Shown one piece after another: positions 1-8,838 of a stretch of DNA of 64,000 nt (within the stretch, counting starts at the first letter, position 1; each line of letters opens with the position of its first letter). The translations under genes and the position numbers were made by a program. Source of the stretch: Rhizobium sp. 18065 (GTDB lineage: Bacteria > Pseudomonadota > Alphaproteobacteria > Rhizobiales > Rhizobiaceae); NCBI RefSeq assembly GCF_902706095.1, contig NZ_CACSJP010000002.1, positions 496,001-560,000 on the forward strand. The letters are read 5' to 3'. A model generated the notes under the pieces. It worked only from the letters and a program-made list of their open reading frames with translations. It ran no database searches and was not told where the DNA came from.

Positions 1-39
1 CTCTGTCCAGCGGGTGCGATCATCCGCCACAAGAGATCG

Positions 40-564
40 TTACGTCCCGATCAGGGCAAGCACCTTGCCGCAGTAACGCTTGGAGACCGGGTTCATGCGC
101 TTGGCGCCGTGACCGGCATTGTAACGCAGGATGGTGCTGCAGGTTTCGCCATCACCAAGATCATGGGCCTTGGACAGGTATTTCATGCCGTAGCGGATGT
201 TGGTTTCGGGATCATAAAGCCCCTTCTTGCTGCCGCTGTAGCCCATGTAGCGTGCGGTTGCAGGCTTGATCTGCATCAGCCCGATTTCGCCGGCACTGCC
301 GCGTGCCTTCGGATTGAAGTTGCTCTCGATGCGAACCACCGCATGCGCCAGATCAACCGGCACGCCATATTGCTTGGCATATTTGGAAATGATCGCGCCA
401 TAGGGGCTCTTTGAAAACGCCGGGGCCGTCGGAAAACCGACATCGCGGTTGATCGTCTTGAGAGGCATTTTGATGCGACTTTCGTCGTCGCCGGCAAGCG
501 CCGCCTGTGAATGGGACAAAAGGATAGCGAGGCATGCCGCAGCAGCAACGAGTCGTCTGTTCAT
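40..564 (-). CDS. Secreted lytic transglycosylase (SLT domain)
   Basis: A 174-residue exported protein that should cleave the MurNAc-GlcNAc bond of peptidoglycan in the periplasm. The first 24 residues form a signal peptide ending near ALA. The SLT fold follows at about residues 55-165: the catalytic glutamate lies in RIESNFNP, followed by GLMQI and the YNAG motif. It is a minimal single-domain enzyme, like those used in rhizobia for secretion or conjugation systems or general wall turnover. No such system is adjacent, so the role is open. The gene stands alone; the 255 bases between it and the amidase upstream show no ORF I can support. Confidence 0.85.
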   Translation of the reverse strand: MNRRLVAAAACLAILLSHSQAALAGDDESRIKMPLKTINRDVGFPTAPAFSKSPYGAIISKYAKQYGVPVDLAHAVVRIESNFNPKARGSAGEIGLMQIKPATARYMGYSGSKKGLYDPETNIRYGMKYLSKAHDLGDGETCSTILRYNAGHGAKRMNPVSKRYCGKVLALIGT

Positions 565-819
565 GAAAAGGTCAGTCTCCTACAAAGGCTGGTGGTCGCT
601 GCGCATAGAGCGGACGCAATTCTTCGACGTCGCAAGCCCACCAGGGCTCGCCAAACCACGCCTTTATGTTGATGTTTGCGGCCGGATCCGAAGGGTTCCA
701 CGCCGCTGTTCAGCCCGCTCTTTAGACCGGCTCATTAAGGAATTCGTGTGGCACTGCAACAATTCGGCGCATGAAACGTTAATTCAAGCGCCATTGTGCA
801 CAGACGCCGGAGCAAGGTT

Positions 820-1581
820 TCAGGCAAATCTCGGCAGGCTGGTCAGCAGCCGGTGTAGCGTCTCGATGGTGGAACTGTCTGCGATGCCGTCAACCTTGAC
901 GGGCCGAAAATGGCGCTGGAACGCGGCGACGACACCTTCCGTTTTTGCGCAATAATCGCCATTTATTTCAATCGCATAACCATAGAACGACAGCATCGAC
1001 TGGAGGGCCTCGACCGGCTGCCCCTGATCGCCGCGCTGGAAAAACCGTCCGCCGCCGAGCGGCGCCGGTTCGACCCAGTGCCCAACGCCGGCATGATGAA
1101 GCTTGGACCAGGGGAAATTTTCACCCGGGTCAACCTTGCGAACAGGCGCCACATCGGAGTGTGCCAGCACCCTTTCAGGGGCAATCTGGTGCCTTTCGAC
1201 GCATTCGCGACACAATTCGATCAGGGATTCGATCTGCCGATCGGGATAATCGGGAAGACCGGCGGGATGTCCGGCATTGGCGATCTCGATGCCGATCGAG
1301 CGAGAATTGATGTCCGTCTCGCCGGCCCACGAACTCTGACCCGCATGCCAGGCCCGGCGATCTTCAGGCACCATCTGCACCACCCGGCCATCCTCATGCA
1401 CGATGTAGTGGCTCGATACCTGGCTCTCGGGATTGCACAGCCAGGCCTGCGCGCCCTCACCCGTCGGCATGCCGGTATAATGAAGCAGCAGGATGTCGGG
1501 ACGGGTCACGCCGATCCGTTCGCCGAAATTCGGCGACGGAACCACCTCGGCGAGGCGGCATTCGGCGGCAAAGGATGTCAT
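820..1581 (-). CDS. N-acetylmuramoyl-L-alanine amidase, AmpD-like, with peptidoglycan-binding domain
   Basis: A 253-residue amidase_2 protein expected to split the MurNAc-L-Ala bond of (anhydro)muropeptides. Zinc ligands are visible as the His in LLLHYTGM (about residue 34), the His in LAHSDVAP and the Asp in KVDPGENFPW. A peptidoglycan_binding_1 domain fills residues 180-250 (QPVEALQSMLSFYGY). No signal peptide is evident, which fits a cytosolic AmpD role in wall recycling, although a C-terminal binding domain is more typical of wall-facing enzymes. Its start overlaps the stop of the TerB/DnaJ gene by an ATGA, so the two are translationally coupled. Confidence 0.88.
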   Translation of the reverse strand: MTSFAAECRLAEVVPSPNFGERIGVTRPDILLLHYTGMPTGEGAQAWLCNPESQVSSHYIVHEDGRVVQMVPEDRRAWHAGQSSWAGETDINSRSIGIEIANAGHPAGLPDYPDRQIESLIELCRECVERHQIAPERVLAHSDVAPVRKVDPGENFPWSKLHHAGVGHWVEPAPLGGGRFFQRGDQGQPVEALQSMLSFYGYAIEINGDYCAKTEGVVAAFQRHFRPVKVDGIADSSTIETLHRLLTSLPRFA

Positions 1582-2315
1582 GCAGCCCGGCGTTCTTTTT
1601 CAATCGCGGAATAGGCCGCATTGAACTTTGCCATGCGATGAGTGGCAACCGAATGGAACTCAGCCGGAATGCCGCGTGCGTGCAAACGGTCAGGATGATG
1701 TTCCGCCGCCAGCGAGCGATAACGCTTGCGGATCGTCGCAAAGTCGTCGGAAGGCTGGACACCGAGCACGCCATAGGGATCGCCATCGAGATGGATATGC
1801 CGCTCGGTGATCATCGTAAAGCGCTCTTCGGGAACGGCGAAGATCTCGGCAATCCTGGCAAGAAACGCCATTTCGGTTTCATGCACCAGCCCATCCGCCT
1901 TGGCGATGTGGAACAATGCGTCGATGATATCCTCGAGCACCGGGCAGAAATTGTCACAGGTCCGGCACATGTTGGCGAGGTTCTTGGCATAGGTCTCGAA
2001 ACCCGCAACGTCCTGGCGCGCCAGGTTGTAGAGACGGGCAACATTGCGCGCCTCTTCCGGCGGAAAATCGAAGATCTTGCGGAAGGCATCGACCTCGGCG
2101 ACGGAGACCACACCATCGGCCTTTGCCATCTTTGCCGAGAGGGCAATGATGGCGACCGAGAAGGAAACACGACGGCGGGTTTCGGGGTCGCCTTCGAAGA
2201 CGGTCCGGACGGCCTCGATCATTCCTTGCAGCGCGCTGCCCGCAGCATCACCGATCGCGCCGAGCAAACGGTCCCAGAATGACGATATTTGCTCGCAGGC
2301 GAAATCAAAAATCAT
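1578..2315 (-). CDS. TerB/DnaJ-domain protein (DjlA-like)
   Basis: A 245-residue protein with a TerB-like helical domain at about residues 50-160 (AKMAKADGVVSVAEVDAFR and a second repeat AKADGLVHETEMAFL) and a C-terminal J domain (DPYGVLGVQPSDDFATIRKR) containing HHPDRL, the HPD motif that stimulates DnaK. This is the domain order of DjlA, but the N-terminal membrane segment of E. coli DjlA is weak or absent here. It is the first gene of a two-gene minus-strand operon with the AmpD-like amidase (4-base overlap) and is divergent from a DMT exporter. The coupling suggests a link between chaperone activity and envelope turnover; that is inference. Confidence 0.85.
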   Translation of the reverse strand: MIFDFACEQISSFWDRLLGAIGDAAGSALQGMIEAVRTVFEGDPETRRRVSFSVAIIALSAKMAKADGVVSVAEVDAFRKIFDFPPEEARNVARLYNLARQDVAGFETYAKNLANMCRTCDNFCPVLEDIIDALFHIAKADGLVHETEMAFLARIAEIFAVPEERFTMITERHIHLDGDPYGVLGVQPSDDFATIRKRYRSLAAEHHPDRLHARGIPAEFHSVATHRMAKFNAAYSAIEKERRAA

Positions 2316-2493
2316 GGCGCGACCATGACCAAATATCGGCCAAAAAGCAACCCGACACCCGGCCTACGGCATTAAACTTTATTCATGTTAGGTTGCGAAT
2401 TGCTGAACCACGGCCACGATTTACATTCGCGCAATTGATTGGACTATTCACCGACCGCATGCGAGCAGCCATCCATCATACCCGGTGGACCCC

Positions 2494-3369
2494 ATGCAAA
2501 CAGACATTTCCAAAGGCGCGCTTGGCCTCGGTCTCGGTGCGATCGGCGTCACGATGTTCGGCCTGACCCTGCCGATGACTCACCTCGCTCTCCAGGGTTT
2601 CTCGCCGGAAGTCATCACATTCGGCCGCGCCGTCATCGCCACGGGCGCAGCAGGTCTTGCACTTCTGGCGCTTGGCAAACGCTGGCCCGTCGGCGCGTTT
2701 CCGACGCTGTTTCTCGCCGGCCTCTGTCTCGTCTATGGCTTCCCGATCTTTTCATCGATTGCGATGCAGACCCTGCCCGCCGGCCATGGCGGCGTGGTGC
2801 TCGGTCTTCTGCCGCTGCTCACGTCGATCTTCGCGGTGATCGTCGATGGCGAACGGCCGAGCCCGCTCTTCTGGGCCTGCGGCCTGACGGGCGCCGCTCT
2901 CGTTGCCCTGTTTTCGGCGAGACAGAACGGCTTCCACCTCGAACTCGGCGACCCCTGGCTTCTCGCCGCAGCCGTCTCTGCCTCGTTTGGCTATGTCCTG
3001 TCAGCCCGCCTCGCCCGCACCCTCTCCGGATGGGAGGTAATGTCATGGGCGCTCGTGGTCACCCTGCCCCTGTCGCTGGTCGGACTGGCACTGACGGCTG
3101 CAAATGGCATCCACGCGCCCGATCAGGCAGCAATCGGCGCCCTGCTCTATCACGGCCTGATCTCGATGTTTGCCGGCTTCATTTTCTGGAACGCGGGTCT
3201 CGCCATCGGTGGAATTGCCAAGGTCGCGCAGATCCAGTTGATGCAGACTTTTGTCACACTTGCCTTTTCCACAATCTTGCTCGGCGAGCAGATCGGGATT
3301 GAAACGATTATATTCGCCCTGGCGGTTGCCTTCGTCGTCTGGCTAGGCCGAAAGGCCCGTTTTTCTTGA
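2494..3369 (+). CDS. DMT-superfamily (EamA) transporter
   Basis: A 291-residue integral membrane protein with about ten predicted helices arranged as two EamA repeats, typical of drug/metabolite exporters. Substrate cannot be read from sequence. ATG at 2494 is chosen over a GTG at 2485 because it has a GGTGGA stretch just upstream and starts a short hydrophilic N-terminus before the first helix (GLGLGAIGVTMFGLTL). It is divergent from the TerB/DnaJ gene; the 178-base spacer should hold both promoters. A second EamA paralogue lies at 11010. Confidence 0.8.
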   Translation: MQTDISKGALGLGLGAIGVTMFGLTLPMTHLALQGFSPEVITFGRAVIATGAAGLALLALGKRWPVGAFPTLFLAGLCLVYGFPIFSSIAMQTLPAGHGGVVLGLLPLLTSIFAVIVDGERPSPLFWACGLTGAALVALFSARQNGFHLELGDPWLLAAAVSASFGYVLSARLARTLSGWEVMSWALVVTLPLSLVGLALTAANGIHAPDQAAIGALLYHGLISMFAGFIFWNAGLAIGGIAKVAQIQLMQTFVTLAFSTILLGEQIGIETIIFALAVAFVVWLGRKARFS

Positions 3370-3462
3370 TTTTTTGGCTTTACAGCCCGCGCTGACTGTC
3401 GCATCCATTCGACCGGAAACGTCATGATGGCGGCACCGCCGGACGGTGCCCAAGGAGGTTCG

Positions 3463-4677
3463 ATGGCCAAACAGAAAGTAGCAATGCTGACCGCTGGTGG
3501 TCTTGCCCCCTGCCTCTCGTCCGCTGTTGGCGGGCTGATCGAGCGCTACAATGAGATCGCCCCTGACGTCGAGATGATCGCCTACAAATCCGGCTATCGC
3601 GGCCTGCTGATGGACTACAAGATCGAGATCAACCAAGACATGCGCGAGAAGGCGTACCTGCTGCATCGCTACGGCGGCTCGCCGATCGGCAACAGCCGCG
3701 TCAAGCTGACCAATGCCGCCGATTGCATCAAGCGCGGCCTGGTCAAGGAAGGCGAAAATCCGCTGCGCGTCGCGGCCGAACGCCTGGCCAACGATGGCGT
3801 CACGATCCTCCACACCATCGGCGGCGACGACACCAACACGACTGCGGCCGATCTGGCCGCTTATCTCGGTGCCCATGGCTACGACCTGACCGTCGTCGGC
3901 TTGCCCAAGACCGTCGACAATGATGTCGTGCCGATCAGGCAGTCGCTGGGCGCCTGGACGGCCGCGGATGTCGGCGCCCGCTTCTTCGACCATGTGTCCA
4001 ACGAACAGAGCGCCGCCCCGCGCTCTCTCGTCATCCATGAAGTGATGGGCCGCCATTGCGGCTGGCTGACCGCGGCAACCGCGCGCGCCTATATCCAGCG
4101 CACCAAGCACAACGAATATATCGACGGCTTCATGATGAACCAGGAGCTGAAGAACATCGACGGCCTCTATCTGCCTGAAACCCATTTTGACATGCATGCC
4201 GAAGCCGAGCGCCTGAAGGAGATCATGGACCGCACCGGCTTTGTCACGTTGTTCGTTTCCGAAGGCGCCTGTCTCGATGAAATTGTAACTGAACGCGAAG
4301 CCTCCGGTGAAGAGGTCAAGCGCGACGCCTTCGGCCATGTGAAGATCGACACGATCAATGTCGGCAACTGGTTCCAGAAGCAATTTGCCAAGCTGCTCGA
4401 TGCGGAGCGCTCGATGGTGCAGAAATCCGGTTATTTCGCCCGCTCCGCCCCGGCGAACGCCGAGGACCTGCGCCTGATACAGAGCATGGTCGATCTCGCC
4501 GTGGAAAGCGGGTTGAACAAGATCTCCGGCGTGACCGGCCACGACGAAGACCAGGGCGGAAAGCTTCGCACGATCGAATTCCCGCGCATCAAGGGCGGCA
4601 AGGCCTTCGATCTTTCGACCCCATGGTTCAAGGACGTGATGGATTATTTGGGCCAGAAGTACCATCCTGTGAATTGA
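3463..4677 (+). CDS. 6-phosphofructokinase, pyrophosphate-dependent type
   Basis: A 404-residue phosphofructokinase that phosphorylates fructose 6-phosphate. The nucleotide/PPi loop reads TIGGDDTN: the second Asp, where ATP enzymes have Gly, is the family hallmark of PPi use. PKTVDNDVVP carries the catalytic Asp, and MGRHCGWL is the substrate-binding MGR motif. ATG 3463 follows an AAGGAGG Shine-Dalgarno at 3452, so the in-frame ATG at 3424 is rejected. Many rhizobia lack ATP-Pfk and use Entner-Doudoroff, so a reversible PPi enzyme would serve gluconeogenesis or a partial EMP route; this is inference. Confidence 0.9.
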   Translation: MAKQKVAMLTAGGLAPCLSSAVGGLIERYNEIAPDVEMIAYKSGYRGLLMDYKIEINQDMREKAYLLHRYGGSPIGNSRVKLTNAADCIKRGLVKEGENPLRVAAERLANDGVTILHTIGGDDTNTTAADLAAYLGAHGYDLTVVGLPKTVDNDVVPIRQSLGAWTAADVGARFFDHVSNEQSAAPRSLVIHEVMGRHCGWLTAATARAYIQRTKHNEYIDGFMMNQELKNIDGLYLPETHFDMHAEAERLKEIMDRTGFVTLFVSEGACLDEIVTEREASGEEVKRDAFGHVKIDTINVGNWFQKQFAKLLDAERSMVQKSGYFARSAPANAEDLRLIQSMVDLAVESGLNKISGVTGHDEDQGGKLRTIEFPRIKGGKAFDLSTPWFKDVMDYLGQKYHPVN

Positions 4678-4724
4678 CCTTCGGCGCGAAAGCTGGCTTC
4701 CTCTCCTGAGGAGGAGTGAGTTCT

Positions 4725-5360
4725 ATGTCCAATGAAACCTGGTTCGCATTCGTGGCTGCGTCAGCGGTCATTCTTGCCATTCCCGGACCATCGGTGCAGC
4801 AGGTCGTCTCCTATGCACTAGGCTATGGTCGCAAGACGGCCTTCGCCACGGTAATCGGCGTGGCACTCGGTCATCTGGTGGTGATGTCTGCGTCGCTCGC
4901 AGGGTTGACCGCCCTGCTTACGAGCTCGGCCGCGACGTTTGCCGTGGTCAAATGGTTCGGCGCCGCTTATCTCGTCTATATCGGCATTCACCTCTGGCGT
5001 GCGCCGGTCGGCAAGGGCCCGATTGCCGACAATGACAACCTTCCGCAAGAAAAGCCGTTGAAGATCGTCGCGCACTGCTTCACGGTGACGGCGCTCGCCC
5101 CGAAGAGTATCGTCTTTTTCGTCGCATTCCTGCCACAATTCCTGACGTCTTCCGCACCAGTTTTCGAACAGGCTTCTGTGCTCGTCGCGACCTTCATGAC
5201 CCTGTCGATCGTCAACACGATTACCTATGCGCTCGTCGCCGGAAAAGCCCGGCAATACATCCGCAAACGCTCGGTTCGCAGGACAGCGAAGCATGGCAAC
5301 CGCACCGTCTTGATTTCGGCTGGAGCGGTCACAGCAGGCTACCGCAAGATCGCCGCCTGA
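4725..5360 (+). CDS. LysE/RhtB-family exporter
   Basis: A 211-residue membrane protein of the LysE translocator family, with six predicted helices. Family signatures are PGPSVQQVVSYALGYGRK at the N-terminus (PGP motif after helix 1) and the basic tail after the last helix. Such proteins export amino acids or homoserine lactones; the substrate is unknown. ATG 4725 is preferred to GTG 4716 because GAGGAG sits 9-12 bases upstream of the ATG and overlaps the GTG. Confidence 0.85.
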   Translation: MSNETWFAFVAASAVILAIPGPSVQQVVSYALGYGRKTAFATVIGVALGHLVVMSASLAGLTALLTSSAATFAVVKWFGAAYLVYIGIHLWRAPVGKGPIADNDNLPQEKPLKIVAHCFTVTALAPKSIVFFVAFLPQFLTSSAPVFEQASVLVATFMTLSIVNTITYALVAGKARQYIRKRSVRRTAKHGNRTVLISAGAVTAGYRKIAA

Positions 5361-5487
5361 CCTTCCAAAGAGGCCGATTTCGCCAGGCGCTTGCCGCCAA
5401 GGCCAGCTTGGATTAATAAATGGAAATCTTAACGGTCGGTGATTTGTTTCCTCACCGGTCGCCTGCAGCGTGAAAACGGATAGTGGC

Positions 5488-6462
5488 ATGATCGTCAAGA
5501 AAGACCGCGGCATTGCGATTTGCATGGCTGCTACCTTGCTAGCGGGCCTCACGGGATGCACTGCAATCGACGAAAACATGAAGGCAGATCTGGCCTCGGC
5601 ACCAGTGGCCAAACCCAATTCGGCGGAAATGCGGGCAGCGAATGCCGCCGAAGCCATTTCCAATGGCACGGCACCGGCAGTTACGGTAACCGTCACCACT
5701 ACGGCCGAACTGGCAGCAGCCAATCCAGGCCCCGCCCCGATCATTCCCGGAACAGAAACAGCAGCACCCATTCCGATGCTGAAGGAATCGTCGCTGGCCG
5801 CCACCGCGCCGCAAACGGCGGCAACGCAGGCCCTGACGACACTGGCGACAGCAACACCGCTTCCGGGCGTCGAGCAGCAGGCAGCAATCACCGCCGATGC
5901 GGCCCCCATGCAGGCGATTGCGGCAGCCCCCGGATCGGCAGCGGCGTCCGCTGTTGCGACGACGACAGGCGCTTTGCCGGCACCCGCGCCCGTCGTGCTT
6001 GCCTACGCGGCGCCCCTGCGCAGGACGGCACTGACAAGCTTTGGCGACCCCTTCGACATCACCTCACCGGGCTCGCCACCGGAACGGGACCCCGAACCGG
6101 AAACGCTGAGCGGCGGACCGACCAAGCTCAACGCGCTGATCAAGAAATATGCGAAATTCTACGAGATCCCCGAGGATCTCGTACACCGCGTCGTCAAGCG
6201 TGAGAGCACATACAATCCTGGCGCCTACCACAGCGGCAATTACGGCCTGATGCAGATCCGCTACAACACCGCCAAGGCCATGGGCTACAGTGGCGAGCCG
6301 TCAGGTCTTTTCGATGCCGAGACGAATATCAAATACGCCGTCAAGTACCTCAAGGGTGCATGGCTCGTCGCTGACAACGATCACGACCAGGCGGTCCGCC
6401 TTTACGCACGCGGCTATTATTACGACGCAAAGCGCAAGGGCATGCTGCACCTGACGCAGTAA
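5488..6462 (+). CDS. Lipoprotein with SLT-like transglycosylase domain
   Basis: A 324-residue outer-envelope lipoprotein. KKDRG precedes a hydrophobic stretch ending in the lipobox LTGC (Cys about 23). A long Ala/Pro/Thr-rich linker occupies roughly residues 30-200, and an SLT-like domain the last 120: catalytic Glu in VKRESTYNP, then GLMQI, but YARGYYYDAK replaces the usual YNAG motif. Similarity to the SLT at 40-564 includes the shared MGYSG..GL(Y/F)D.ETNI(R/K)Y segment, so the two are paralogues. The altered C-terminal motif may change activity. GTG at 5470 is an alternative start. A compound hairpin lies 37 bases downstream. Confidence 0.8.
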   Translation: MIVKKDRGIAICMAATLLAGLTGCTAIDENMKADLASAPVAKPNSAEMRAANAAEAISNGTAPAVTVTVTTTAELAAANPGPAPIIPGTETAAPIPMLKESSLAATAPQTAATQALTTLATATPLPGVEQQAAITADAAPMQAIAAAPGSAAASAVATTTGALPAPAPVVLAYAAPLRRTALTSFGDPFDITSPGSPPERDPEPETLSGGPTKLNALIKKYAKFYEIPEDLVHRVVKRESTYNPGAYHSGNYGLMQIRYNTAKAMGYSGEPSGLFDAETNIKYAVKYLKGAWLVADNDHDQAVRLYARGYYYDAKRKGMLHLTQ

Positions 6463-6498
6463 GTCTCAAATCGGCACTAGCAATCAATCCGACAAAGA

Positions 6499-6537
6499 CC
6501 CGATACCCTCGTTACAACAGGAACGAGGAGAATCGGG
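6499..6537 (+). terminator. Two-tier hairpin downstream of the SLT lipoprotein
   Basis: CCCGAT pairs with ATCGGG and, inside, CCTCGTT pairs with AACGAGG around a loop of 8 bases. There is no U tract, so termination is uncertain. The rest of the 317-base gap 6463-6779 shows no ORF; its last 60 bases carry a possible Pho box for btaA. Confidence 0.45.
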
Positions 6538-6715
6538 AAACATGGACGCTGTGATCTGATCCTCATCACATCACCATCCGCAATCCAGCACCCGATATCC
6601 AAGCTCCGACGCCGTCGACCGCGCCCGGCGCTGAAGGATAGTGCTGAAAAAAATGTCATAGGCGCCAACGACTTAGCGCGGGTCGGCACGGCTGCAACAA
6701 ACAGCCGGCAATCCC

Positions 6716-6733
6716 ACGTCATCAAACTGTAGC
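6716..6733 (+). promoter_or_regulatory. Possible Pho box upstream of btaA
   Basis: ACGTCAT-CAAA-CTGTAGC resembles the tandem CTGTCAT-N4-CTGTCAT PhoB site with the right 11-base period: 5/7 matches in the first half, 4/7 in the second. It lies 47 bases before the btaA start. PhoB control of btaAB under phosphate limitation is established in Sinorhizobium meliloti; this particular site is a weak match. Confidence 0.4.
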
Positions 6734-6779
6734 ATCGCAGGGCTACACGCCATCAACTCCAAGAGGATGGCGGATCGAG

Positions 6780-8030
6780 ATGACCGAGATTGCACCGGAT
6801 GCCGGCTTTCATGAGAACCACAAGCTCAAGGACGCGCTTCTCCAGCACAAGCCAATGTCCAGGGACGGACTGTCAGAACGTCTGTTTGGCCTGCTGTTTT
6901 CGGGCCTTGTCTATGCCCAGATCTGGGAAGACCCGGACGTCGACATGGAGGCCATGGATCTGGCCGAGGGACATTCGATCGTAACGATCGGCTCCGGCGG
7001 TTGCAACATGCTCGCCTATCTCAGCCGAAGGCCTGTCTCGATCGACGTCGTCGACCTGAACCCCAATCACGTCGCACTCAACCGGCTGAAGCTCGCAGCC
7101 TTCCGCCATCTGCCCGATCATGCTGCGGCTGTCCGCCTTCTGGCAACAGCGGGCGAAGCCGGCAATAGCCGCCTGTATGACCGACATGTCGCGCCCAATC
7201 TCGATACTGCGACGCGCAGCTATTGGAACCAGCGCGGCCTGACCGGCAGACGTCGGGTCTCGGTGTTCAACCGCAACCTTTATCGCACCGGCCTGTTGGG
7301 GCGCTTCATCGGCGTCGGTCATCTCCTCGCCCGTCTGCATGGTGTCCGCCTTGAGGAGATAACTGCCGCAAACTCGCTGCGCGACCAGCGCCAGTTCTTC
7401 GACAGCCGCATTGCCCCGCTGTTCGACAAGCCGCTGATCCGCTGGCTGACCAGCCGCAAGAGCTCGCTCTTTGGCCTCGGCATTCCGCCGCAGCAATATG
7501 ACGAGCTCGCAAGCCTCTCGGAGGGTGGCACGATCGCGCCCGTACTCCGCCACCGGCTGGAGAAGCTGGCCTGCTATTTTCCGCTGAAGGACAATTATTT
7601 CGCCTGGCAGGCATTTGCACGCCGCTATCCCAACGCGGAAGAAGGCACGCTGCCGACATACCTGAAGCAGGAACATTATCCGGTGATCCGCGACCACATC
7701 GATCGGGTCCAGGTCCATCATGCCAATTTCACCGAGTTGCTGGCTAAAAAGCCGGCCGCCAGTGTCGACCGCTATGTGCTCCTCGACGCCCAGGACTGGA
7801 TGAACGAGCGCCAGCTCAATGAACTGTGGACGGAAATCACCCGCACCGCTGCTCCCGGCGCCCGCGTCATCTTCCGCACGGCCGCCGAAAAGAGCGTGCT
7901 GGATGGCAAGCTCTCCGACAGCCTGCTCAGCCAATGGTACTACCAGGCGGAGCGCTCCACGGCACTGAACAAGCAGGACCGCTCGGCGATCTACGGCGGG
8001 TTCCACATCTATGAAAAGCCGCTGGCATGA
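6780..8030 (+). CDS. btaA: BtaA, S-adenosylmethionine:diacylglycerol 3-amino-3-carboxypropyltransferase
   Basis: A 416-residue DUF3419-family enzyme. It transfers the aminocarboxypropyl group of S-adenosylmethionine to diacylglycerol, giving diacylglyceryl homoserine, the first step to the betaine lipid DGTS. Visible are the family start segment LVYAQIWEDPDVDMEAM and a Rossmann SAM loop IVTIGSGGCNMLAY followed by VDLNPNHVALNRLK. The stop overlaps the start of btaB by four bases, the arrangement known from rhizobia. The betaine lipid replaces phospholipids when phosphate is scarce. Confidence 0.92.
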   Translation: MTEIAPDAGFHENHKLKDALLQHKPMSRDGLSERLFGLLFSGLVYAQIWEDPDVDMEAMDLAEGHSIVTIGSGGCNMLAYLSRRPVSIDVVDLNPNHVALNRLKLAAFRHLPDHAAAVRLLATAGEAGNSRLYDRHVAPNLDTATRSYWNQRGLTGRRRVSVFNRNLYRTGLLGRFIGVGHLLARLHGVRLEEITAANSLRDQRQFFDSRIAPLFDKPLIRWLTSRKSSLFGLGIPPQQYDELASLSEGGTIAPVLRHRLEKLACYFPLKDNYFAWQAFARRYPNAEEGTLPTYLKQEHYPVIRDHIDRVQVHHANFTELLAKKPAASVDRYVLLDAQDWMNERQLNELWTEITRTAAPGARVIFRTAAEKSVLDGKLSDSLLSQWYYQAERSTALNKQDRSAIYGGFHIYEKPLA

Positions 8031-8689
8031 GCGAACAGGCAACAGACGGCGTCATCGACCAGCCGCATGCAGAACGCATGGACAGCATGTATCGCTACCA
8101 GCGCCACGTCTACGACCTGACGCGGAAATATTACCTGCTCGGCCGTGACCGCATGATCACCGGTCTCGACGTCCCACAAGCAGGCACACTGCTGGAGGTC
8201 GGCTGCGGCACGGGCCGCAACCTGCTTTTCGCTCACCGCCTGTATCCGACAGCACACCTCTACGGCCTCGACATATCGGCGGAAATGCTGGTCTCGGCGC
8301 GTGCCAACTTCCGCGGCCGCACCACCCAGCCTGTGCTAACCGTCGCCGACGCGACAGCGTTCGACGCAAGCCAGTTCGGCACGCAGGGATTCGACCGGGT
8401 GATGATCTCCTACGCCTTGTCGATGATCCCGGATTGGGAAGAGGCGATCGACTGCGCGCTTGATGCCGTCGCACCCGGCGGCTCGCTGCACATCGTCGAC
8501 TTCGGCCAGCAGGAAGGCCTGCCGCGCTGGTTCCGCAATCTGCTGCGCAACTGGCTATCGCGCTTCCATGTCACCCCCAGGAAAGCCCTTCGCGAGGCGC
8601 TGGAGCAGCGTGCCGCCGCACGCGGTGCGGCGCTCACTTTCGAGCCGATCGGTCGAGGCTATGCATGGCACGCGGTCATCAAAATCTGA
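8027..8689 (+). CDS. btaB: BtaB, diacylglyceryl-homoserine N-methyltransferase
   Basis: A 220-residue class I methyltransferase with motif I LLEVGCGTGRNLLF, an acidic end of strand 2 (YGLDIS) and a motif IV region (RVMISYALSMIP). In the BtaA/BtaB pathway this enzyme adds three methyl groups to diacylglyceryl homoserine to give DGTS. Assignment rests on the ATGA overlap with btaA as well as on the fold, since small methyltransferases are hard to tell apart by sequence alone. Eukaryotic BTA1 fuses the two activities; here they are separate. Confidence 0.9.
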   Translation: MSEQATDGVIDQPHAERMDSMYRYQRHVYDLTRKYYLLGRDRMITGLDVPQAGTLLEVGCGTGRNLLFAHRLYPTAHLYGLDISAEMLVSARANFRGRTTQPVLTVADATAFDASQFGTQGFDRVMISYALSMIPDWEEAIDCALDAVAPGGSLHIVDFGQQEGLPRWFRNLLRNWLSRFHVTPRKALREALEQRAAARGAALTFEPIGRGYAWHAVIKI

Positions 8690-8838
8690 ACCTGTGCCGT
8701 CATTAACTCAGCAAGACGGATTGCATATAACCAAGTTTTAACGATGATGGACCAAGAATGGTGTTCGCGCCTCTTGTGTCTCGCGTTCGTGCGCACCGCT
8801 CCTGGGGCATGATTCCAACTCCAATTGATGGAACATCC

